Positions 57,004 to 64,000 of a DNA stretch of 64,000 nucleotides are shown piece after piece. The stretch comes from Rhodopseudomonas_A palustris_F (GTDB lineage Bacteria > Pseudomonadota > Alphaproteobacteria > Rhizobiales > Xanthobacteraceae), in the NCBI RefSeq assembly GCF_000013745.1, contig NC_007925.1, positions 620,001 to 684,000 of the forward strand, written 5' to 3'. The stretch's first letter is position 1; the number at the start of each line of letters is the position of its first letter. The notes under the pieces are model-generated. The model did no database searches. It had not been told where the DNA came from and worked only from the letters and a program-made list of their open reading frames with translations. The position numbers and the translations under genes were made by a program.

Positions 57004-58221
57004 ATGCCGGTCAAGAACGACACCTATTTTCGGCACCTGAAGCCGGCCGAAAAGGATTACAAGCGATCCGATAGTGGCGGTCTCTTCATGCTCGTCACGA
57101 AGACCGGATCAAAGCTCTGGCGCTATGGCTACAACTTTGACGCCAAGCAGAAGCTGCTCGCGCTGGGCCAGTATCCACTTATCTCACTCGCGGATGCCCG
57201 CACCAAGCGCGACGATGCCAAGAGGTTGTTGGCAGAGGGCATCGATCCCTCCGTTGAGCGCAAGGCGGAACGCCGAGATGCGCGCATCGCGCGAAGCCAT
57301 ACATTTGAGGCCGTGGCCAAAGAACTCATGGACAAGTTCGAGGCCGAAGGTGATGCGCCAACGACCCTGAAGAAAAAGCAATGGCTGCTGGATTTTGCCA
57401 ACAAGGAGTTTGGCAAGCGGCCGATCGCCGAAATCAAGGCGCCTGAAATCCTAGACGCGCTGAGAAAGATCGAGAAGCGCGGAAGACATGAGACCGCGAC
57501 CCGCGTGCGAAGCACCGTTGGCGCTGTGTTCCGCTATGGCATTGCGACCGGACGAGCCGAACAAGATCCGGCCGCGGACCTGCGCGGCGCTCTGATCACC
57601 CCGACTGTCACTCACCGCGCAACAATCGTCGAGCCTGACGCCGTGGGTGCCTTGCTCCGCGCCATTGATGGCTTTGAGGGAAACGCCGCGATACGATATG
57701 CGCTGAGGCTCGCCCCACTCTTCTTCGTCCGACCTGGAGAACTCCGAAAGGCAGAATGGGCGGAGTTCAAGCTTGAAAACGCCGAATGGCGCATCCCCGC
57801 CGCGAAGATGAAAATGAGGCGCCCGCATCGGGTGCCTCTCGCCCATCAGGCACTGTCCATCCTGCGCGAGCTCCAGGGTATCACCGGCGGATCGAAATAT
57901 CTCTTTCCCTCGGTGCGATCCTGGCATCGTCCGATCAGTGACAACACGCTCAACGCCGTATTGCGCCGTCTCGGCTATGACAAGACTGAGCTGACTGTCC
58001 ATGGGTTACGATCGACTGCATCAGTGCTGTTGAACGAAAGCGGCAAATGGCATGCCGACGCCATTGAACGTCAGCTTGCACATCAAGAGCAGAATGAGGT
58101 CCGCGGCGCCTATATTCATGCCGCCGAATTCTGGGACGAACGGGTGCGGATGATGTGCTGGTGGGCCGATGAACTGGATCGACTGCGAGACCATGGGCGG
58201 GTCGTTAAGATCCGCGCGTGA
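57004..58221 (+). CDS. tyrosine integrase, P4/DUF4102 type
   Basis: A 405-residue phage/island integrase. The N-terminal DUF4102 domain (KRSDSGGLFMLVTKTGSKLW; DARTKRDDAKRLLAEGIDPS) is followed by the SAM-like core-binding part and the catalytic domain with Arg243 (VRPGELR), His333-x-x-Arg336 (HGLRSTA), His360 and Tyr370 (RGAYIHA). All five residues are present, so it should be active. The start at 57004 (MPVKNDTYFR) is favoured over the TTG at 56986. Location next to tRNA-Leu fits the tRNA-targeting habit of this family; no distal copy of that tRNA end is in the window. Confidence 0.95.
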   Translation: MPVKNDTYFRHLKPAEKDYKRSDSGGLFMLVTKTGSKLWRYGYNFDAKQKLLALGQYPLISLADARTKRDDAKRLLAEGIDPSVERKAERRDARIARSHTFEAVAKELMDKFEAEGDAPTTLKKKQWLLDFANKEFGKRPIAEIKAPEILDALRKIEKRGRHETATRVRSTVGAVFRYGIATGRAEQDPAADLRGALITPTVTHRATIVEPDAVGALLRAIDGFEGNAAIRYALRLAPLFFVRPGELRKAEWAEFKLENAEWRIPAAKMKMRRPHRVPLAHQALSILRELQGITGGSKYLFPSVRSWHRPISDNTLNAVLRRLGYDKTELTVHGLRSTASVLLNESGKWHADAIERQLAHQEQNEVRGAYIHAAEFWDERVRMMCWWADELDRLRDHGRVVKIRA

Positions 58222-58418
58222 ACCAATCGCACCAATGGTAGACCGGTCGATGCTTGTCATCGCGGCGAATGAGATCGGGTCGTCGCCCACGACTTGACCC
58301 CGGTTTTTGGCGAACGACCACGTGACGCGAGGGAGGCCGCTGAGAGACTATCCTCGCGTTTGCCCGTATGCGTGCGCGTGATGATTTCACGTGCTTCGAC
58401 TAGCAGAGGAGCTCCGGC

Positions 58419-60959
58419 TTGGACGCCGATCACCCCGAAAGCGGAGTCCTTATTCCACGCCGAAGCGGCAAGGGCGCTTATCCTGCGAGCTCGCTGTTCA
58501 ACCAATGGGATCAGGAAACTCAGAGACGAAGAATAGAATCGGGTATGGAGACCGTTCTCCCACATTATGGACAACCACCTAGCCCTATACGCATGCCTGA
58601 CACCTCACACACCAAACTATTCGCTCGTAAGATCTCCGACTTCTGCCGCCTGCGTATCGACCCGGTGCTCCCTCCGCAGGAAAGCGCTCGGATCAGAACG
58701 TTTCTGCTGCACCTGATCGCAGGTTCTGTAACGCCGCCGCGCAAACTGCGCGGATACGATTGGGAAGAAATTGCACTCCAGTGTGGTCTCGACGAGAAGG
58801 CTTTATGGAACGTAAAGGCAACGATCGAACCTGCCCTCGACGCAATCACCCGCAATACCAAGCCCCTCGCCGTGCGGCCTGCGATTGCTGCCCCGTCGCG
58901 CAAAAATCCGACGTCTGTGCCGCGCCGGGGGCGCCCCTCGAAGCAACTCTCAAAGGATGAGCGCTCGGAGGGCCGCCGCGGAGTGGCTGACCCATCAAAG
59001 CGGAAAGCGGCAATGGACCGACAGAAACCGGGCCAAAAGCCGCGCGCCATCGAGGAGTTTCCTGAACCTCTGTTCCAGCAATGGATCGAACCGACGTCCT
59101 TTCCAGAAGCGCTTGAGCTTCACATGCGCCGTCATGGTGATAGCTATTGGCACCTCCATCGCGCGGTAGTCCGAGATGACGAAAACCTCGACCGTTCGAC
59201 GATTCGTCATTGGCTGCAGGGATCAAAGGCACCACGCAGCGCGGCGAGCATGGAGGTGCTCGCGCGCATCGAGCGCCGCTACCGCCTGCCAGCAGAATAT
59301 TTCAAAGCAAAGCTGCCGCATCAGACACGCTCCACCACCGGACATATGCTTGAAGATATAAGCGCTGCGGAACGACGACGGCTTGCATGGCATCTGCCTG
59401 ACGACTTCAACATGCGGTCACGCGAATCGCAGGAAGAGATTCTGGAATGGGTTCGGCGCGTTATCATCAATGGCTCGACGGACTATAGGCGTTATCAAGC
59501 AGCCGCGATGAAACAGCGCTATGCAATCCGCTTTCCTGGCATTGCCTACGGCCAGTCCGAGACCACGAAAGAGAGCTGTCAAGATCGGTATGAGCGATAT
59601 GACGATGATGGTGCTTCGTTCACTGACCCCGACCTGATGTCCGGCGTTATCGATGCCCCTCCCGCCCTCGCCATGGAGATGGCTGAGCTCATCCGATTCA
59701 AGACCGCGACGCTTACCGCGTTCGGCCTGCAACGTAACGGAGTCTGGGATGAAGAGACCGCGTCGCAAAAGGTCGAGCATCTCGGATTGATGTTCGGTGC
59801 GCTGGCCGCGCATCCGCAAGGTCCGGTCCGCGGCTATGGGGTGCCGCATAAGCATTTGACCTTTGGTCTACTCGTCTTCCCGTCGATCTGGGACTGGTAT
59901 GTGCAATGGCGCGAACGGCGCCGCGGTTTCTACACCGCATGGGAAGTGGACATGCTGCGCATTTCGCTCGCTCTGACGCGCAAAGACACAGGCTGGCTGC
60001 GGCAGCATCCCCATCTTGCATCCCGCGTGCGTCCGATCGAGGGACTGGTTTCGCAGAGGGATATCGAGCGCGCCCAAGCCGACTGGGACGACGCCTGCGA
60101 CATCTACTTCAAGCACGCCTCATCCCGAGCAAAGGAAATCCAGCGTGTTGCGCGCGTCCATCGCGATCCCTTCGAGCCGATCATGCCGGTGCTCGAAGCC
60201 GACAGTCCTGTCGGCGAGTACCGGAAGATCACCGAGGAGATCCTTCGGCTGATGCCGGATGAGCGCCTCTATCGTCGCTCGGCAGCCGAGGCCGTCCGAT
60301 CGTTCCTGATGCTGCGCTTCGGGTTGCATCTTGGATTGCGTCAGAAGAACCTGCGTCAACTGATGGTCTGCGAGCGTGGCAAGCTAGCTCGATCCGAGCG
60401 CCAATTCGCGGATATGAAGCGGGGAGAGCTGCGTTGGAGCGAGCGCGATTGCGGCTGGGAGGTTCTAATTCCAGCCGTCGCGTTCAAGAACGCCAACTCG
60501 TCGTTTTTCGGCAGCAAGCCCTTTCGTCTGATCCTGCCAAACCTTGGCGGTCTCTACGACCACATCGAAGCTTATATTGGTCGACATCGAGAGACGCTTC
60601 TCAAAGGAGCGCCAGACCCCGGCACCTTCTTCATTAAAACAGTGAAGGCGACCAGCAGGGACGCGTCATACGATCAGAACACCTTCTACGAGGCCTGGCG
60701 TCTGACCATCCAGCGGTACGGCATCTACAACCCGTACACCGGCCGCGGCGCAATTAGCGGCATTCTGCCCCAGGGCCCTCACAACGTTCGCGACGTGCTG
60801 GCCACGCACATCCTGAAGCAGACCGGTTCTTACGAACAGGCAAGCTACGCCATTCAGGACACGCCCGATATGGTCGCGCATCACTACGGTCGCTTCTTAC
60901 CGCAGGACAAGGCCGCCCTGGCAGCCCGGATTTTGAATCAAGTATGGGAGGCGGCGTAG
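58419..60959 (+). CDS. large HTH plus tyrosine-recombinase-like protein (846 residues)
   Basis: I do not recognise a named family. The N-terminal third is basic with a Pro/Lys/Arg-rich stretch. A Cro-like HTH seems to lie at about 245-290 (TIRHWLQGSKAPRS...EVLARIERRYRLPAEYF). The C-terminal 220 residues follow the tyrosine-recombinase plan: Arg641 (HLGLRQKNLRQL), a Lys (VAFKNANS), His788-x-x-Arg791 (GPHNVRDVLATH) and Tyr823 (MVAHHYGRF); the usual box-III His is replaced (AIQDTPD). The start TTG at 58419 follows AGAGGAG; ATGs at 58545 and 58593 are alternatives. It follows the P4 integrase on the same strand. Confidence 0.75.
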   Translation: MDADHPESGVLIPRRSGKGAYPASSLFNQWDQETQRRRIESGMETVLPHYGQPPSPIRMPDTSHTKLFARKISDFCRLRIDPVLPPQESARIRTFLLHLIAGSVTPPRKLRGYDWEEIALQCGLDEKALWNVKATIEPALDAITRNTKPLAVRPAIAAPSRKNPTSVPRRGRPSKQLSKDERSEGRRGVADPSKRKAAMDRQKPGQKPRAIEEFPEPLFQQWIEPTSFPEALELHMRRHGDSYWHLHRAVVRDDENLDRSTIRHWLQGSKAPRSAASMEVLARIERRYRLPAEYFKAKLPHQTRSTTGHMLEDISAAERRRLAWHLPDDFNMRSRESQEEILEWVRRVIINGSTDYRRYQAAAMKQRYAIRFPGIAYGQSETTKESCQDRYERYDDDGASFTDPDLMSGVIDAPPALAMEMAELIRFKTATLTAFGLQRNGVWDEETASQKVEHLGLMFGALAAHPQGPVRGYGVPHKHLTFGLLVFPSIWDWYVQWRERRRGFYTAWEVDMLRISLALTRKDTGWLRQHPHLASRVRPIEGLVSQRDIERAQADWDDACDIYFKHASSRAKEIQRVARVHRDPFEPIMPVLEADSPVGEYRKITEEILRLMPDERLYRRSAAEAVRSFLMLRFGLHLGLRQKNLRQLMVCERGKLARSERQFADMKRGELRWSERDCGWEVLIPAVAFKNANSSFFGSKPFRLILPNLGGLYDHIEAYIGRHRETLLKGAPDPGTFFIKTVKATSRDASYDQNTFYEAWRLTIQRYGIYNPYTGRGAISGILPQGPHNVRDVLATHILKQTGSYEQASYAIQDTPDMVAHHYGRFLPQDKAALAARILNQVWEAA

Positions 60960-61067
60960 ATCGCTACCACCGGCGAGCGTCCGGGCACCTCACGTCTGGC
61001 TGAGGCGCCGATCGCTGTCGATCAGCATAGCGCCAGCAAAATAACCGGACAACTAGGCTTCATTTGC

Positions 61068-61319
61068 TCACGGCAACCGGCGTTCCAGTAATGACTGGAG
61101 CGACCGCACTAGCACCAGACGTCGTCGCCCGACCGTCGTCGTTGTGAGATGACCATCTCCGATAAGTTCGTAAAGTTTGGTTCGCCCCAAACCGGTAACC
61201 TCGCACGCTTCGGCAATCGTGCAGCTGAGCCGCTGCGCGAATGGAACGGGAGCTCCCACGTTATCAGCACCCCTTGGAACTTGAATAGCGCCACCCTCTT
61301 GTTGCTGACCGCGCCGCAT
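61068..61319 (-). CDS. AlpA/excisionase-type HTH protein
   Basis: An 83-residue protein with a MerR-like helix-turn-helix: CTIAEACEVTGLGRTKLYEL and IGDGHLTTTTVGRRRLVLV, ending SLLERRLP. This is the HTH_17/AlpA pattern of excisionases and phage-island regulators. It reads opposite to the two recombinase genes and faces them. It may control excision with the P4-type integrase. The first 30 residues are weakly supported; translation might begin later but no better Met is present. Confidence 0.8.
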   Translation of the reverse strand: MRRGQQQEGGAIQVPRGADNVGAPVPFAQRLSCTIAEACEVTGLGRTKLYELIGDGHLTTTTVGRRRLVLVRSLQSLLERRLP

Positions 61320-61630
61320 GGATCCTCCACTGTCACCAAGATCTTGGCGTGAGATTTGACCGCATCGGCTTGCGAGTCAATTGATGCTGCCGGCTACGTT
61401 GGCGTGCGTCCGGCGACGCCAGTGAATAGTAGAGGGGCGCCGGATACAAAAGGCGAAACTGATTTATTTCTGAATATCACTCACTCACAAATTTCATCTC
61501 AAGGTTGATTGGCTTAAAGAGCCGACCGACGGCGGCGGAGGCTGCAATAGCGCAGCACCGCGGCATTTTCGCTGCCCCTTGAGAATCGGCAGCGCTTAGA
61601 TGATAATTCGCAACTCGCGCTACTACTACA
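61320..61630. other. intergenic region between the excisionase-like gene and the tRNA-Arg remnant
   Basis: A 311-base gap of mixed composition, including an AT-rich part around GATTTATTTCTGAATATCAC. I see no gene, terminator or repeat in it. Confidence 0.5.
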
Positions 61631-61675
61631 CTACGAATCTAGGGGTCAGGAGTTCGAATCTCTTCGGGCGCGCCA
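61631..61675 (+). other. tRNA-Arg(ACG) 3' remnant, probable attachment site
   Basis: CTACGAATCTAGGGGTCAGG and onward through AGTTCGAATCTCTTCGGGCG to GCGCCA match the 3' half of a bacterial tRNA-Arg from the anticodon loop to CCA. No 5' half precedes it. It is the usual scar left at the far end of an element that integrates in a tRNA, starting at the anticodon loop. Its complementary strand encodes the end of the recombinase remnant. Confidence 0.85.
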
Positions 61676-62389
61676 CTTGCGTACAAAACTGCGAACGTTG
61701 GGGTTCGCGTTTTGATCGCCGGCAATGACCTGCTCCAGGGTCGCCTTGTCACCTACGATGCGGATGGCATGATCATCGACCTCCACCCGATCCACGACGG
61801 ATTTGATATAGGCCTTCCGGAAGGGGATTGGTCCGGAGGTGATATTTTCCCGCATAAGCCTGCCAAACCGCTCGATGGCTTGGGCATCGAAAGTATGAGA
61901 CTTCGGCCGGAGCTTGATGCGATCCAAAGCCTCCTTAGCCCGGTCTCGGTCGGTCTTGAGAGCCGCCATCCGCTCCTTCAGGATGTCGTCCAGTTCGGTG
62001 AGACCGTTTTCCACCATGGTGTAGAGACGCTTCAGCTTGTCCTCCGCCGCAGTCAATTCCGACCGCAAATTGGACACCCGCTGATCTACCTCGGCCGCTT
62101 GTTCTGACCGACGATCCGCGAGCTTGCCGAGAATGAGCGCCAGCCGTTCTGGCTGGAACAGGCGCTCGGGAAGGTTCTCCACCACGATGGCATCAAGCTT
62201 GGCCATCGGGACCGAACGCCCTTTGCAGCCAGTCTTTCCCAGGCGTGCGCAGGTCGAACAGGTGTAATATTTGTGAACCTTGCCAGTCGAGGACGTGCCG
62301 GTGCGCAGCGTCATGGCGCCGCCGCAGCCGGCGCAGGTGGCAATCCCAGTTAGCAAGATCGGTCCAGTCACGACGCGGGGCGCGGTCAC
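61646..62389 (-). pseudogene. C-terminal part of a large serine recombinase
   Basis: A 247-residue piece of a large serine recombinase: VVTGPILLTGIATCAGCGGA opens the zinc ribbon (C-x2-C ... TCSTCARLGKTGC), then a coiled coil (LADRRSEQAAEVDQRVSNLR) and the tail. The N-terminal catalytic domain with the active Ser (usual S-x-x-R-Q-x10-Q) is absent upstream, so the gene is truncated. The last nine codons (KWRARRDSNS region) are read from the tRNA-Arg remnant in reverse. It is therefore a remnant tied to that attachment site. Confidence 0.85.
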
Positions 62390-62683
62390 TCTCGGGTCAC
62401 GCGTCTTGAGGGGTTGTCAATCGGCGCATCGCGCGGCGGTTTGAGGTGGTCCCCAAGATGCATAGGGAGCGGGTCCCCTGGCGGCGGCGGCGGCGGCGAC
62501 GTCGCGATCGAGGGAGGGCCGCAAATAGGCTTCGCCGTTTTGGTCGAGTGGCTTTCGTCGATCAGTAATCGACTAGCGTCGCTGGCGATGGGAAATTGGC
62601 TCGATGGACAAACCAGTTCGGGATCGCCGCTTCTCGTAGCGGCGATCCCGAACATTCTAGGTCGTTCTATTCTAACGTTCGGG
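62390..62683. other. non-coding stretch upstream of the recombinase remnant
   Basis: A 294-base region with a GGCGGC simple-sequence run (62472-62501) and no convincing gene. It separates the recombinase remnant from the crotonase gene and probably contains the break point that removed the catalytic domain. Confidence 0.45.
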
Positions 62684-63685
62684 CTACTTGATCTCGTCCT
62701 CCTCTTGGCCGCCATCGAGGCGTGGCCGAACAATCTTGCCCTTCTTCTCCGCGGCCATGACCAGCGCCGCTTCCTCGTGCGCGCGCAGCCAGTAATCGGC
62801 GTCATGCGGCGAGTGCTCTGTCGCAGTCACGAACATCTCCGTTGCGAACGCGCTGCGCAGTTCACGGGCGATGTCCTCCTTCCACTTCTGGCGCAGCACC
62901 TGCGTGGTGATGCGGCGCGTCGTGCGGGTGCCGGTGTGCATGATGAGTTCGGCAATCTCCCAGGCGCGCGCGTAGGCGGCCTCGGTGTCCGGAAGGATCT
63001 CGTTGACCATACCAAGCTGGAGCGCTTTGCGGGCAGTGATGATCTCGCCGGTCAACTCGGCATAAGCATAGCGTTTGCGGCCCATCAACTCGCGCCATGC
63101 GATCTGGATGCCGTCCCCGGGGACCATGTTGGTACGGAAGTGCATTTCCGTGGTCCATGCGTTCTCGGTGCACAATGTGATGTCGCTGAACATGACGAGG
63201 TCGGTATGGAAGGCTGCGCCGTTCCACACGCCGATCGTCGGCACTTCGACGTCGAATACCTGGCCTTCGATGTCATTCGTGCCATCGTAGTATTGGAAGT
63301 CATACATCTTCCAAGATTCGGCCGGGTTGGAGGTGAACTCCGTAGCGGGGTGCCAAACTCCTTCCTTGTCGACGCGGCCAATGCCTTTGGTGAAATCCTT
63401 GCCGGTACCGCCGAGGATAATGATTTCGTTTTCCGGATCCCGTCCCGCCCAATCGAAGAAGAGATGCAGGCCTTGGTGCGCCTGAGCGCCCCATTGCATG
63501 CTGTCGCCGTCGGTATGGAGTCGGGCCTCCAGGATGCCGTTCGTCCGCTTCATGGTGAAGCAATGTTTCAGTTTTTCGGAATACTCCGCGAAACTCATGT
63601 GAGGCACTACCCCATATCCATGATGAGCGTCGACAGAGCGCTTGCTCCGAGCGTGATCCGAAGGATAATTTGCCTTGATAACCAT
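62684..63685 (-). CDS. crotonase-superfamily protein, 6-oxocamphor-hydrolase-like
   Basis: A 333-residue crotonase. The start at MVIKANYPSD (63683-63685) has AGGAGATCACC before it. The oxyanion region reads IIILGGTGKDFTKGIG; later VPTIGVWNGAAFHTDLVMFS and NMVPGDGIQIAWRELMG align with the 6-oxocamphor hydrolase pattern, including His in SMQWGAQAHQGL and in AAFHTD and Asp in MFSDITL. That enzyme splits beta-diketones hydrolytically. A classic enoyl-CoA hydratase is less likely because its catalytic Glu loop is not seen. N- and C-terminal extensions make it longer than usual. It lies outside the tRNA-Arg remnant. Confidence 0.8.
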   Translation of the reverse strand: MVIKANYPSDHARSKRSVDAHHGYGVVPHMSFAEYSEKLKHCFTMKRTNGILEARLHTDGDSMQWGAQAHQGLHLFFDWAGRDPENEIIILGGTGKDFTKGIGRVDKEGVWHPATEFTSNPAESWKMYDFQYYDGTNDIEGQVFDVEVPTIGVWNGAAFHTDLVMFSDITLCTENAWTTEMHFRTNMVPGDGIQIAWRELMGRKRYAYAELTGEIITARKALQLGMVNEILPDTEAAYARAWEIAELIMHTGTRTTRRITTQVLRQKWKEDIARELRSAFATEMFVTATEHSPHDADYWLRAHEEAALVMAAEKKGKIVRPRLDGGQEEDEIK

Positions 63686-64000
63686 GGTGATCTCCTGCCA
63701 AGCGGGCGTGTCCACCCGTCAAACATCTCATTGACGGCTGACATCACTGATGCGAAACGCGCATATTCACGACTACTCAAAATGATATCTGTACATTCCA
63801 GTGCGCCGCGACCGGGGCGTACCACTGACAACTCAGTCGCAGAAATTCTTTTTATTGGGCCGGTTATGTGCGGTTGGCATATCCGTCGACCGTGCCGACC
63901 GGCGGACCGCGCGGGAGACTCATTGCGCGCGCCGGCACGGTCGGGGGCGCCCAAGGTTCGCGCGTAACCTCCTTATGTCGGCGCTGGCATCGGTTGATGC
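63686..64000. other. upstream region of the crotonase gene to the window end
   Basis: A 315-base gap. It must contain the crotonase promoter on the minus strand. The stretch ATTCACGACTACTCAAAATGATATC is AT-rich and could contribute. I see no gene or clear repeat. Confidence 0.45.

Noticed and set aside
61600..61675. A complete tRNA-Arg gene
   Set aside because: Only the anticodon-loop-to-CCA half is present. No matching acceptor 5' strand or D-arm precedes it.
62414..63967. A 517-codon plus-strand frame over the crotonase
   Set aside because: It is antisense to the crotonase, which has clear motifs and a ribosome site.

Overview
The window is GC-rich chromosomal DNA from an alphaproteobacterium of the Rhodopseudomonas/Bradyrhizobium group. 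This rests on the PTS-Ntr / HPr kinase / ChvG-ChvI / pckA neighbourhood, an RpoH-type sigma factor, Bradyrhizobiaceae-style palindromic intergenic repeats, and many small secreted proteins of that lineage. The genus is inferred from gene content and order, not from a marker-gene comparison.

Layout. 1-5.9 kb: the end of an FMN/Fe-S glutamate-synthase-like gene, a small secreted protein, a creatininase-family amidohydrolase, and a divergent NMT1/THI5-type ABC importer coupled to a 2-hydroxyacid dehydrogenase. 5.9-20 kb: a tandem AprI/Inh inhibitor, RadC, Ku, MetAP, an MscS channel, a CvrA-type K+/H+ antiporter, MepA, a PAS-GGDEF-EAL protein whose GGDEF half is degenerate, and two secreted alpha/beta hydrolases. 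20-22 kb: toxin-antitoxin-like small genes (MazF/MazE-like, DUF2283, DUF4258). 22-32.5 kb: LepA, a membrane glycosyltransferase, HPr/EIIA/HprK, ChvG-ChvI, a HugZ-like protein and PckA. These PTS and two-component genes form a regulatory block on the minus strand that faces pckA.

32.5-36.8 kb is accessory DNA. A diverged copy of the pckA 3' end lies 1.6 kb downstream of pckA and brackets three small genes. A complete IS21-family element sits inside the terminator of that displaced copy, with a 6-bp target duplication. 37-47.9 kb is core again: RpoH, RluD, tRNA-Glu, an Lpg1974-type outer-membrane protein, a CBS protein, GlgC-GlgA, an HNH nuclease and a Uma2-family protein. 48-56.5 kb holds an HWE histidine kinase, an arsenic operon (ArsR, two ArsC types, ACR3) with a clear palindromic operator, a DsbA-like oxidoreductase, LrgA/LrgB, an AbrB-type membrane protein and DsbB.

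56.7-62.4 kb is a second mobile region. A tRNA-Leu(CAA) gene is followed by a P4-type integrase, an unusual 846-residue tyrosine-recombinase-like protein, an AlpA/excisionase-type HTH protein, and a tRNA-Arg 3' remnant. The remnant supplies the last codons of a truncated large serine recombinase. The window ends in a crotonase resembling 6-oxocamphor hydrolase. The most novel-looking parts are the large recombinase with its neighbours, the pckA-tail-bracketed cassette, and the DUF4258/DUF2283 pair.
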